Position numbers and translations under genes: made by a program. Positions 1-6,995 of a stretch of DNA of 9,340 nucleotides are shown here, piece by piece. The notes under the pieces were generated by a model. The model searched no databases. It had not been told where the DNA came from and was given only the letters and a program-made list of their open reading frames with translations. Each line of letters opens with the position of its first letter. Within the stretch, counting starts at the first letter, position 1. This DNA comes from Clostridia bacterium (lineage in GTDB: Bacteria; Bacillota; Clostridia; Oscillospirales; Acutalibacteraceae), in assembly GCA_017381395.1 (NCBI GenBank), contig JAFOCH010000102.1, forward strand, positions 1-9,340, given 5' to 3'.

Positions 1-396
1 AATCAGCTTACACCCAACGACGTATTACTCTTAAAACAGGAGCATTCGCTGGCACTCTTTGCCGTGCATCCCGAAGCTCCTGCCGAGGTAGTCGCTCTCG
101 CCGATTACGTTGGTGCGACCAGCGGAATCATCGACTATTGTAAAAAGAACCATAACCGCGAAATCATCATCGGCACCGAATGCGGTGTATATGATTACCT
201 GACTCTCCGCTATCCAAAGCGTAAATTCTATCAGCTTGCACCCGAAAAGATGGTGTGCAAGGATATGAAATACACCGGACTGACAGCTTTATGGGCTGCA
301 ATTTCGGGACAGGGCGGCGAGGTAATAGAAATACCGGAAGAAAACCGACTCAGAGCAAAGAAAAGCATTGACGAAATGCTTCGACTCGGAAAATAA
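1..396 (+). CDS. nadA: Quinolinate synthase NadA, C-terminal part (5' end outside window)
   Basis: The frame is open from base 1 to the TAA at 394-396, so about 131 C-terminal residues of a roughly 300-residue enzyme are visible. NadA is a cytoplasmic [4Fe-4S] enzyme that condenses iminoaspartate (from NadB) with dihydroxyacetone phosphate to give quinolinate. The visible part contains the family signature VHPE followed by PAEVVALADYVGATS, which matches the active-site His and Glu and the substrate-anchoring Ser/Thr loop. It also has GTECGVYDYL and the late MVCKDMKYT, whose Cys matches the third cluster ligand. Many homologues read HPEC where this protein has HPEA; that Cys is not a cluster ligand as far as I recall. 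The loop reads GATS rather than the common GSTS. The gene lies 13 bases upstream of nadB, so the two are probably co-transcribed. An internal ATG at 64 falls mid-domain and is not the start. Confidence 0.95.
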   Translation, partial: NQLTPNDVLLLKQEHSLALFAVHPEAPAEVVALADYVGATSGIIDYCKKNHNREIIIGTECGVYDYLTLRYPKRKFYQLAPEKMVCKDMKYTGLTALWAAISGQGGEVIEIPEENRLRAKKSIDEMLRLGK

Positions 397-409
397 AGGC
401 GGTAATTTA

Positions 410-1855
410 ATGAAAAATCAGTATGACGTGGTCATCATAGGCGGTGGAATTGCAGGGCTTTATGCCGCGCTAAACCTCGACAGCAATACAAAGGTGCTCG
501 TTGCGGCAAAAAAGGAGCTTAATTTATGCAATTCATCACTCGCACAGGGTGGTGTTGCGGGGGTCCTCGACCTTCAAAACGATAGCTTCGACCTGCATAT
601 CGAGGATACCATGATTGCCGGTCAGCACCAAAATCGCAGACAGGCGGTCGAGGTGCTTGTAAAAGAGGGGCCCGACGACCTGCGCCGACTGCTCGACACC
701 GACATCGCATGGGATAGAGAAGAAAACGGCGAATTACACATGACCCTCGAGGGCGGACATTCGCGAAACCGCATCATTCATCGCAAGGATTCGACGGGTG
801 ACGCCATTATGGTTGCCCTCGTCAACGAGGTAAAGAGCCGCAAAAACGTCGACATTGCGACCGAATGTCACATGGCGAATATGCAGGAATGCGACAGCGG
901 CGTGATCACCGAATTTATCACTCCCGACGGGATAAAGGCGGTCGGTTCCTCCTTTGTAATCATTGCAACGGGCGGTATCGGTCGCGTATATAAATACACC
1001 ACAAATTCAGCAATCGCAACGGGTGACGGCATTACTGCCGCCTACTTCATGGGGGCAAAAATCAGTAATCTGCACTATGTTCAGTTTCACCCCACCGCCT
1101 TTGCCTCAAAGGAAGGCAGAGAGCGATTTTTAATCAGCGAAGCGGTCAGAGGCGAGGGCGCATACCTGCTTAACTGCGAGGGAAAACGATTTATGCACCG
1201 ATACGACGAGCGACTCGAGCTTGCACCGCGCGACGTTGTATCAAATGCAGTTATCCTCGAATCCAGACGAATGGGAAACGAGCATTTTTACCTCGATATT
1301 ACCCATCGGTCGCGCGAATTTCTGCTTGACCGATTCCCGATGATTCACCAGAGATGCCTACTCGAAGGGGTGGACATCACAAAGGACCCGATTCCCGTAT
1401 TCCCCTGTCAGCACTATCTGATGGGCGGAATCGACGTCGACCTTAATTCAAAAACGCGACTCGACCGCGTATATGCGGCAGGCGAATGTAGCCACACCGG
1501 CGTACACGGAAAGAATCGACTCGCATCAAATTCATTGCTTGAAGCGCTCGTTTTCGGCCGACGTGCCGCTGAGCATATCAATAGCCGCCGCGACAGAGAT
1601 TTTTGCGGTGATATTCGCGCAACCCTTTCGCTTGGCGGAGCTCCGCTGCCGACGGGTATGCGTACAACAGTACGCGATATTATGCAACGCGCTTATTTCG
1701 TTATTCCCGACCCGAATGCCGCTGAGAAGGGGCTTCGCAAGATAAAGGAAATCAACGACCGAATCGAAAAGGGCGGCTTTGCTGTGACGCCACAGCTTGT
1801 GGAGGCAAGAAGTCTTTCGAAGGTAGCCGAAATCATACTGAGAGCCGCGATTTAA
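410..1855 (+). CDS. nadB: L-aspartate oxidase NadB
   Basis: This FAD flavoprotein oxidises L-aspartate to iminoaspartate, the first step of bacterial de novo NAD synthesis, and hands it to NadA. The 481-residue product opens with the dinucleotide fold YDVVIIGGGIAGLYAAL (residues 5-21), then SSLAQGGVAG and EGGHSRNRIIHRKDSTGD. Residues matching E. coli catalytic or substrate-binding positions are present: Glu114, His227 in FHPTAF, Arg274 in ELAPRDVV, His335 in PCQHYLMGG and Arg370 in GKNRLASNSLLEAL. The start is ATG 410, with AAAGGCGG (395-402) as ribosome binding site. The frame extends upstream to an ATG at 368, but that lies inside nadA and lacks family similarity. The protein ends at VAEIILRAAI, just where many NadB proteins continue into an ESRG-H-R motif, so its C-terminal helical domain is short (E. 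coli NadB has 540 residues). Confidence 0.96.
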   Translation: MKNQYDVVIIGGGIAGLYAALNLDSNTKVLVAAKKELNLCNSSLAQGGVAGVLDLQNDSFDLHIEDTMIAGQHQNRRQAVEVLVKEGPDDLRRLLDTDIAWDREENGELHMTLEGGHSRNRIIHRKDSTGDAIMVALVNEVKSRKNVDIATECHMANMQECDSGVITEFITPDGIKAVGSSFVIIATGGIGRVYKYTTNSAIATGDGITAAYFMGAKISNLHYVQFHPTAFASKEGRERFLISEAVRGEGAYLLNCEGKRFMHRYDERLELAPRDVVSNAVILESRRMGNEHFYLDITHRSREFLLDRFPMIHQRCLLEGVDITKDPIPVFPCQHYLMGGIDVDLNSKTRLDRVYAAGECSHTGVHGKNRLASNSLLEALVFGRRAAEHINSRRDRDFCGDIRATLSLGGAPLPTGMRTTVRDIMQRAYFVIPDPNAAEKGLRKIKEINDRIEKGGFAVTPQLVEARSLSKVAEIILRAAI

Positions 1856-1988
1856 GGAGCGGCAGGGTAAAGAGCGGCTCGGGGCAAGGCAAATGGACGG
1901 CTCAGGGCAGACAGCTCAGCAAAACGCAAACTCTGTGACAGACGATCACAAGCATACACCAAAATATTTTATGAGGTGACATTTTACT
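1856..1988 (+). other. nadB-nadC intergenic region with short repeats and an operator-like inverted repeat
   Basis: The gap is 133 bases, long for an operon whose other junctions are 13 bases or overlapping. A near-identical 12-mer occurs twice, CGGCTCGGGGCA (1875-1886) and CGGCTCAGGGCA (1898-1909), within a run rich in GGC and CTCAG. An inverted repeat TGTGA-N7-TCACA spans 1934-1950 and could be an operator or simple chance. An ATG at 1893 opens a 28-codon ORF ending at 1979, inside the nadC ribosome-binding region. I see no convincing promoter or terminator. Confidence refers to the gap carrying some unassigned function. Confidence 0.3.
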
Positions 1989-2828
1989 ATGGCATTACTT
2001 CAATTCTATATCGACGATATTATCAAGACGGCGCTCAAGGAGGACATCAATTACATCGACACCACCTCCTCGCTCCTTATCGACAAGGATAAAATTACCG
2101 ACGCCTATTTTGTTTCTAAGGCGGACGGTGTGCTTTGCGGAATCGACGTAGCTAAAAGGGTATTCGAGCTTATCGACGACTCGGTTAGCTTTACGGCGCA
2201 TTTTCGCGACGGCGACCGCATCAAAAAGGGTGACATCATCGCCGAAATGAACGGTAGTACGCTTTCTCTGCTTACAGGGGAGAGAACTGCGCTCAACCTC
2301 ATTCAGCACATGTCGGGAATTGCCTCGGCAACAGGTCGTCTTGTTGACCTTTGCGAAGGAACAAATGCCTCTGTCACCGACACGAGAAAGACTTTACCGG
2401 GGCTCAGAGCCCTTCAGAAATATGCCGTTACCTGCGGCGGTGGAAAGAATCACCGCTTTAACCTTTCGGACGGCGCAATGTTAAAGGATAACCACATCGA
2501 TGCAGGCGGCGGAATTACCGCCACCGTGCAGCAGCTTCGAAGCCGACTGGGTCACATGGTAAAAATCGAGGTTGAAACGCGTAATCTGGACGAGGTTCGC
2601 GAGGCGGTTGATAGCGGTTGCGAGGTTATCATGCTGGATAATATGGACTGCGACACCATGCGTGAAGCGGTCAAAATCGTTGACGGACGAGCCCTTACCG
2701 AAGCGTCGGGCAACGTCACCGAGGAAAGAATTCGTGCTATCGCCGAAACGGGCGTTGACATTATTTCGGTCGGCGCACTCACACATTCGGTCGAGGCATT
2801 CGATATTTCAATGAGGATAAAGGTATGA
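1989..2828 (+). CDS. nadC: Nicotinate-nucleotide pyrophosphorylase (quinolinate phosphoribosyltransferase) NadC
   Basis: The cytoplasmic enzyme joins quinolinate to PRPP with decarboxylation, giving nicotinate mononucleotide, CO2 and pyrophosphate; it completes the pathway started by NadB and NadA. The 279-residue length is normal. Family motifs appear in order: GERTALNLIQHMSGIASAT, DTRKTLPGLRALQKYAV, GGGKNHRFNLSDGAMLKDNHI, IEVETRNLDEV, VIMLDNM and EASGNVTEERIRAIAETGVDIISVGALTHS. These hold the conserved Arg, Lys, His, Glu and Asp residues that bind quinolinate and PRPP in characterised homologues. The N-terminal half (roughly residues 1-110) is the sandwich domain and the rest is the barrel. 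ATG 1989 follows a GAGGTG ribosome binding site at 1973-1978, 10 bases away. The stop overlaps the mnmE start as ATGA (2825-2828), which suggests translational coupling to mnmE. Confidence 0.97.
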   Translation: MALLQFYIDDIIKTALKEDINYIDTTSSLLIDKDKITDAYFVSKADGVLCGIDVAKRVFELIDDSVSFTAHFRDGDRIKKGDIIAEMNGSTLSLLTGERTALNLIQHMSGIASATGRLVDLCEGTNASVTDTRKTLPGLRALQKYAVTCGGGKNHRFNLSDGAMLKDNHIDAGGGITATVQQLRSRLGHMVKIEVETRNLDEVREAVDSGCEVIMLDNMDCDTMREAVKIVDGRALTEASGNVTEERIRAIAETGVDIISVGALTHSVEAFDISMRIKV

Positions 2829-4189
2829 GCGAGGTAATTGCCGCCATTTCGACGCCGCTTATGTCGGCGGGACTTGGCGTAATTCGTGTTTCGGGCGAAA
2901 ATGCCGCCGAAATTGCCGACCTCGTTTTTCGCTCGGTCAGCGGCAAAAAGCTCACCGAAATTAGCGGATATTCGGCCCTTTACGGCCACGTTTTTGATAA
3001 AAAAGGGGATATTGACGAGGTGGTTGCTCTGAATTTCAGGGCGCCTCATTCCTTTACGGGCGAAAATGCCGTGGAGCTGACCTGTCACGGCAGCGTTTAT
3101 ATCCTCAAAAGGACTCTGGCGGCTCTCATTTCCGCAGGAGCTCGACTCGCTCGGGCAGGCGAATTTACCCGACGCGCGTTTGAAAACGGCAAAATGGACC
3201 TTTCGGCAGCCGAATCGGTCATGTCGCTCATCGGTGCTCAGTCGGAGCTTGAACATTCGGCCGCTCTTTCGGGTCGCGAAGGGATGCTTTTTCGCCAAAT
3301 CGACGAGATAAAAGGGGAGCTGACGGCTCTTTCGGCGCATCTTTCGGCGTGGGTTGATTTTCCCGACGAGGACGTACCCGAGGTAAGCTACGACGAGCTT
3401 TATTCGGGGCTCAAATGGGCGCAAAAGCAGCTTAATCGGCTCATCTGCGACTTTGACAGGGGTAAAATTATGCGCGAAGGCATCGACACCGTCATCGTCG
3501 GCAGACCAAACGTTGGTAAATCAACCTTTATGAATTTGCTTTGCGGCGTTGACCGCTCGATTGTAACCGACGTTGCGGGTACGACCCGCGACATTGTCGA
3601 GGAAAGCGTTTCGGTCGGCGGTGTAAAGCTTCGGCTCCAGGACACCGCAGGACTACATGAAACCGACGACCGTGTGGAAAAAATCGGCGTCGAAATGGCC
3701 AAACATCGCATCGAAACAGCGGCTCTCGTTATAGCCGTTTTTGACGGCTCCGAGCCGGTTAGCAAAGATGACCTTTCGCTTATAAAGAAGCTAAAGGGTC
3801 GCCGTGCAATCGCCGTGATAAACAAATGCGATCTCGGGCTGAAGATTGATACCGAGGTTATCTCCTCGGTTATCAAAAACACGGTCGTTTTATCGGCCAA
3901 ATCAGGCGAAAACGCCGACAAAATCGAGGAAGCAATCCTTTCTGTTTCAGGCATGGACGGGCTCGACCCGACCTGCGCCATGATGACCACCGAGCGTCAG
4001 CGTGACTGCGCCGAAAGGGCAAAATCCGCCCTGGATGAAGCCATTTCTACCCTCGAATTCGGGCTGACCTTTGACGCGGTTGGAGTAATGCTCGACGATG
4101 CAATTGCGGCACTGTGCGAGCTTTCGGGCGAAAGGGTTAGCGACAATATTGTGGACGAGGTGTTTAGCACCTTCTGTGTCGGAAAGTAA
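2825..4189 (+). CDS. mnmE: tRNA modification GTPase MnmE (TrmE)
   Basis: MnmE works with MnmG to place (carboxymethyl)aminomethyl groups on C5 of wobble uridine 34 of certain tRNAs, using methylene-tetrahydrofolate and GTP hydrolysis. The 454-residue product has the N-terminal folate-binding domain (starting IAAISTPLMSAGLGVIRVSG), a helical domain, and an inserted G domain with G1 GRPNVGKST (226-234), G2 GTTRDI (from 252), G3 DTAG (273-276), G4 NKCD (333-336) and G5 SAKSG. It ends in FCVGK, a variant of the conserved C-I/L-G-K tail whose Cys is needed for activity in E. coli. GAGG at 2813-2816 precedes ATG 2825, which overlaps the nadC stop. In many Firmicutes the upstream neighbour is jag; here it is nadC, so this gene is probably transcribed with the NAD operon. 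Confidence 0.98.
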   Translation: MSEVIAAISTPLMSAGLGVIRVSGENAAEIADLVFRSVSGKKLTEISGYSALYGHVFDKKGDIDEVVALNFRAPHSFTGENAVELTCHGSVYILKRTLAALISAGARLARAGEFTRRAFENGKMDLSAAESVMSLIGAQSELEHSAALSGREGMLFRQIDEIKGELTALSAHLSAWVDFPDEDVPEVSYDELYSGLKWAQKQLNRLICDFDRGKIMREGIDTVIVGRPNVGKSTFMNLLCGVDRSIVTDVAGTTRDIVEESVSVGGVKLRLQDTAGLHETDDRVEKIGVEMAKHRIETAALVIAVFDGSEPVSKDDLSLIKKLKGRRAIAVINKCDLGLKIDTEVISSVIKNTVVLSAKSGENADKIEEAILSVSGMDGLDPTCAMMTTERQRDCAERAKSALDEAISTLEFGLTFDAVGVMLDDAIAALCELSGERVSDNIVDEVFSTFCVGK

Positions 4190-4291
4190 GGGGTTTTTGC
4201 TCAAACCACCGACAAATCGACTTGTATTGTGACGCTTTTTGTCGCAAACTGTAAATAAATGTAAATTACAATGTCAGGAAGGCATTTTTGA
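4190..4291 (+). other. mnmE-mnmG intergenic region, possible weak promoter
   Basis: The gap is 102 bases and A+T-rich toward mnmG. It contains CGACAAA (4210-4216) and its reverse complement TTTGTCG (4238-4244), too far apart and lacking a clean T-tract, so not a good terminator. TGTAA-A-TTACA at 4260-4270 is a short near-palindrome. TTGTCG (4239-4244) and TAAATT (4262-4267) with 17 bases between them could be a weak promoter for mnmG, but the match is poor. Confidence 0.3.
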
Positions 4292-6166
4292 ATGGATTAT
4301 ATTTCAGAAAAATATGACGTAGCCGTCATCGGCGCCGGTCACGCGGGAATCGAAGCCGCACTTGCCGCCGCCAAGCTCGGCTGTAAAACCATAATTTTCA
4401 CAATCAGTATGGACTGGGTGGGCAACTGCCCCTGCAACCCGTCGATTGGCGGCACGGCAAAGGGACATCTTGTGCGTGAGATTGATGCTCTCGGCGGCGA
4501 AATGGGAAAGGCGACCGACGCTACGCTTATCCAGTACCGTGTGCTCAATCGCGGAAAGGGTCCCGCCGTGCATTCCCTTCGCGCCCAAATCGACCGACGC
4601 GAATACAGCGGATATATGAAATCGGTGCTCGAAAAGCAACCGAATTTAGACGTCCGTCAGGCCGAGATTACCGAAATTAAAAAGCAGGACGGCGTTTGGC
4701 AGGTAAAAACCCAGCTTGGCGCAATCCACGAGGTAAAGGCGGTCATTATCGCGACCGGCACCTTCCTCGGCGGTCGAATTTATATCGGTGACGTATCCTA
4801 CGAGGGCGGCCCCGACGGAATGTTTGCTGCAACCGAGCTTGCAAAATCGCTTAAACTGCTCGGACTCCCCTTGCGCAGATTTAAGACGGGGACGCCTGCA
4901 CGAATCCACCGCGCATCAATCGATTTTTCTAAATTAGAGGAACAGCCGGGGGACGAAATCACCTCTCCCGTTTCATATTCGCACACCACTCCTCCGCAAA
5001 ATAAAGCAATTTGCCACGTTACTTATACCAACGCGGAGACTAACAGAATAATCACCGAAAACATACAGTATTCGCCACTTTATAGCGGTGCAATCGAGGG
5101 TGTAGGCCCTCGCTACTGCCCGAGCTTAGAGGACAAAATTATGCGATTTCCTGATAAGCCGCGCCATCAGCTTTTTATCGAGCCGTGCGGCCTGAATACC
5201 GAGGAAATGTATTTGCAAGGAGCGTCCTCCTCCCTGCCCGAGCAGGTGCAGATTGAAATGTACCGCAGTATTCCGGGACTCGAAAATGTAAAGTTTATGC
5301 GAACCGCTTACGCCATCGAATACGATTGCGTTGACCCGACCGCACTTAAAGCAACCCTCGAATTTAAGGGGCTGAGCGGACTTTTTGGCGCAGGACAGTT
5401 TAACGGCTCGTCAGGATATGAAGAAGCGGCGGCACAAGGACTGGTCGCGGGAATTAACGCGGCCCATTTAGTATTGGGTAAGGAGCCGTTTATTTTGGAG
5501 CGGTCGTCCTCGTATATCGGCACGCTCATTGACGACCTTGTGACAAAGGGATGCACCGACCCATACAGAATGATGACCTCGCGCTCGGAATACCGACTCA
5601 TTCTCCGTCAGGATAACGCCGACGAGCGTTTAATGCCGCGAGGACGTGAGCTTGGACTTGTTGACGATACCACTTGGGAGCGTTACCTTGACCGAATGGC
5701 GCAAAAAGAGGCCGAAATCGAGCGCCTTAAAAAGACGGTAATTCCGCCGTCTGATGCGCTAAACGAAATGCTTGTTTCACGTGAAACATCGGCAGTCGAT
5801 GGCGGCGTTCACCTTGCCGAGCTTATCCGCCGACCGCAGATTGATTACGCCTGTCTCGCCGAATTTGACAAGGAGCGACCCGAGCTTCCCTTTGACGTAG
5901 TGGAAAAGGCGGAAATCGAGATTAAGTACGCAGGTTATATCAAAAAGCAGCTTGCCCAGGCGAACGAGCTTCGCCGACTCGAAAGGCGCTTAATTCCTGA
6001 TAATATCAACTATTCCGAGATTACGGGGCTTCGACTTGAAGCGGCCGAAAAGCTCGAAAAAATACGTCCTGCAAGCATCGGTCAGGCGGTCGGAATTTCG
6101 GGTGTAAACCCTGCCGACATCACCGTTTTGCTCATTTGGCTCGACAAGCAAGGAGGAAAATCATGA
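4292..6166 (+). CDS. mnmG: tRNA uridine-5-carboxymethylaminomethyl modification enzyme MnmG (GidA)
   Basis: MnmG is the FAD- and NADH-dependent partner of MnmE in the U34 modification complex. The 624 residues match the family's usual length. The N-terminal FAD fold is YDVAVIGAGHAGIEAALAAA (8-27). It is followed by CPCNPSIGGTAKGHLVREIDALGG, where Cys48 corresponds to E. coli Cys47, then GKGPAVHSLRAQIDRR, ATGTFLGG, RRFKTGTPAR, PRYCPSLEDKI (Cys276, corresponding to E. coli Cys277), GLNTEEMYLQGASSSLP and GLFGAGQFNGSSGYEEAAAQG. The C-terminal tRNA-binding helical domain follows SRSEYRLILRQDNADERL. AGGAAGG (4276-4282) precedes ATG 4292. A perfect parS site is embedded at codons 495-499 (V-S-R-E-T), in the variable stretch just before the conserved LAELIRRP segment. 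The stop overlaps the rsmG start as ATGA. Confidence 0.98.
   Translation: MDYISEKYDVAVIGAGHAGIEAALAAAKLGCKTIIFTISMDWVGNCPCNPSIGGTAKGHLVREIDALGGEMGKATDATLIQYRVLNRGKGPAVHSLRAQIDRREYSGYMKSVLEKQPNLDVRQAEITEIKKQDGVWQVKTQLGAIHEVKAVIIATGTFLGGRIYIGDVSYEGGPDGMFAATELAKSLKLLGLPLRRFKTGTPARIHRASIDFSKLEEQPGDEITSPVSYSHTTPPQNKAICHVTYTNAETNRIITENIQYSPLYSGAIEGVGPRYCPSLEDKIMRFPDKPRHQLFIEPCGLNTEEMYLQGASSSLPEQVQIEMYRSIPGLENVKFMRTAYAIEYDCVDPTALKATLEFKGLSGLFGAGQFNGSSGYEEAAAQGLVAGINAAHLVLGKEPFILERSSSYIGTLIDDLVTKGCTDPYRMMTSRSEYRLILRQDNADERLMPRGRELGLVDDTTWERYLDRMAQKEAEIERLKKTVIPPSDALNEMLVSRETSAVDGGVHLAELIRRPQIDYACLAEFDKERPELPFDVVEKAEIEIKYAGYIKKQLAQANELRRLERRLIPDNINYSEITGLRLEAAEKLEKIRPASIGQAVGISGVNPADITVLLIWLDKQGGKS
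5773..5788. promoter_or_regulatory. parS site inside mnmG
   Basis: TGTTTCACGTGAAACA is a perfect 16-bp palindrome identical to the Firmicutes parS consensus bound by ParB/Spo0J. It is read through as Val-Ser-Arg-Glu-Thr of MnmG. Two further identical copies lie at 8818 and 8864 beside parA, so this is probably a functional outlying nucleation site for ParB spreading near the origin. B. subtilis is known to have intragenic parS sites. Confidence 0.92.
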
Positions 6167-6876
6167 TAATCGACATCGACCAGCTTAAACGAGAATGTGC
6201 CGATTTTGGCGTCGAAATTGACGACCTTGCCGCCGAAAGATTTGACGCCTACGCGCGTATTTTAATCGAATGGAATGAAAAAATGAATTTGACGGCCATT
6301 ACCGAGCCGAGTGCCGTTGTGACAAGGCATTTTGCCGATTCGCTCACCTTCCTTTCGGCAGTAAAGCCGCAGGAAAATGCCCGTCTGATCGACGTTGGAA
6401 GCGGTGCGGGATTCCCCGGACTTGCGCTCAAAATTGCCCGTCCCGATATGGATATTACCCTGCTCGACGGAACCAATAAGCGCATCACATTTCTCAACGC
6501 GGCAGCAAACGAGCTTGGCGTGGAGGTAAACACGCTACACGCTCGCGCAGAAGAGGCGGCGGTAAAGCCCGAGCTTCGCGAAAAATACGATTTTGCCGTG
6601 GCACGAGCCGTTGCGGCGATGAATTTATTGTCGGAATACTGTCTCGGCTTTGTCAAGGTTGGAGGCAAATTTATTGCGATGAAAGGACCGAGTGCCGAGG
6701 ACGAGCTTAAATCGGCGCAAAATGCCATCAAGATTATGGGCGGAAAGAGCGCAGGAGCAACCTCCCTTACACTCGCCGACGGAAGCGAAAGATGTATACT
6801 CACCGTCGAAAAAATCACCCATACTCCGACAAGTTATCCCCGAGTTTCTGCAAAAATTGCAAAAAAGCCGCTCTAA
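6163..6876 (+). CDS. rsmG: 16S rRNA (guanine527-N7)-methyltransferase RsmG (GidB)
   Basis: RsmG uses S-adenosylmethionine to methylate N7 of G527 in the 530 loop of 16S rRNA in the 30S subunit; loss in several bacteria gives low-level streptomycin resistance. The 237 residues have an N-terminal helical region with WNEKMNLTAI and the conserved RHFADSL, then the SAM-binding motif LIDVGSGAGFPGLALKIARP (the Asp is residue 77). LLDGTNKRITFLNAAANELG, the VARAVAAMNLLSEYC segment and GGKFIAMKGPSAEDEL follow. ATG 6163 is preferred because a perfect AGGAGG (6151-6156) lies 6 bases upstream and the ATG overlaps the mnmG stop. An earlier in-frame ATG at 6136 would add nine residues lacking family similarity and has no ribosome binding site. 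Transcription probably ends at the hairpin at 6929. Confidence 0.97.
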   Translation: MIIDIDQLKRECADFGVEIDDLAAERFDAYARILIEWNEKMNLTAITEPSAVVTRHFADSLTFLSAVKPQENARLIDVGSGAGFPGLALKIARPDMDITLLDGTNKRITFLNAAANELGVEVNTLHARAEEAAVKPELREKYDFAVARAVAAMNLLSEYCLGFVKVGGKFIAMKGPSAEDELKSAQNAIKIMGGKSAGATSLTLADGSERCILTVEKITHTPTSYPRVSAKIAKKPL

Positions 6877-6882
6877 TCGGCT
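6866..6882 (-). terminator. Small hairpin over the rsmG stop, terminator-like on the minus strand
   Basis: AGCCG (6866-6870) and CGGCT (6878-6882) pair around a 7-base loop. On the + strand the hairpin is flanked by A-runs on both sides. Read on the - strand it is followed by a T-run (complement of 6861-6865), the layout of an intrinsic terminator. No minus-strand gene is visible to be terminated, so it may only block antisense transcription into rsmG, or be incidental. Confidence 0.35.
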
Positions 6883-6928
6883 AAAAAAACAAAAAATCAC
6901 ATACATAATTGGCTATAAAGTTGATAAA

Positions 6929-6976
6929 GCACCGCCTTATAATCGAATTATACGAAAGGCGGTGCATTTTTATATT
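6929..6976 (+). terminator. Strong intrinsic terminator after rsmG
   Basis: GCACCGCCTT (6929-6938) pairs perfectly with AAGGCGGTGC (6956-6965). Inside the loop, ATAAT (6939-6943) and ATTAT (6947-6951) extend the stem past a 4-base bulge. The T-rich run ATTTTTATATTTATT starts at 6966. This should end the nad-mnm-rsmG transcript. It lies within 20-30 bases of the likely noc start, and the noc frame is open through it, so it could also attenuate noc. Confidence 0.85.
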
Positions 6977-6995
6977 TATTACACGGAATAAAGGG

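Noticed and set aside
368..409. Upstream start for nadB at ATG 368
   Set aside because: It overlaps nadA and adds 14 residues unlike any NadB; ATG 410 has the proper ribosome binding site.
2552..3424. Long (290-codon) minus-strand ORF across the nadC-mnmE junction
   Set aside because: It lies entirely opposite two well-supported genes with full family motifs, has low-complexity basic composition and no recognisable domain; it is a shadow frame.
3400..3990. 196-codon minus-strand ORF opposite mnmE
   Set aside because: Ser/Thr-rich shadow of the mnmE G domain, no ribosome binding site or domain.
4210..4244. Possible terminator between mnmE and mnmG
   Set aside because: The 7-bp arms are 21 bases apart and no T-tract follows the second arm.
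6136..6162. Upstream start for rsmG at ATG 6136
   Set aside because: No ribosome binding site, whereas ATG 6163 follows a perfect AGGAGG and overlaps the mnmG stop.
6249..6818. 189-codon minus-strand ORF opposite rsmG
   Set aside because: Shadow frame of rsmG; composition is Ser/Ala-rich with no motif.
6921..6943. TTGATA and TATAAT as a promoter for noc
   Set aside because: Each element is good but the spacer is only 11 bases, too short for sigma-A recognition.
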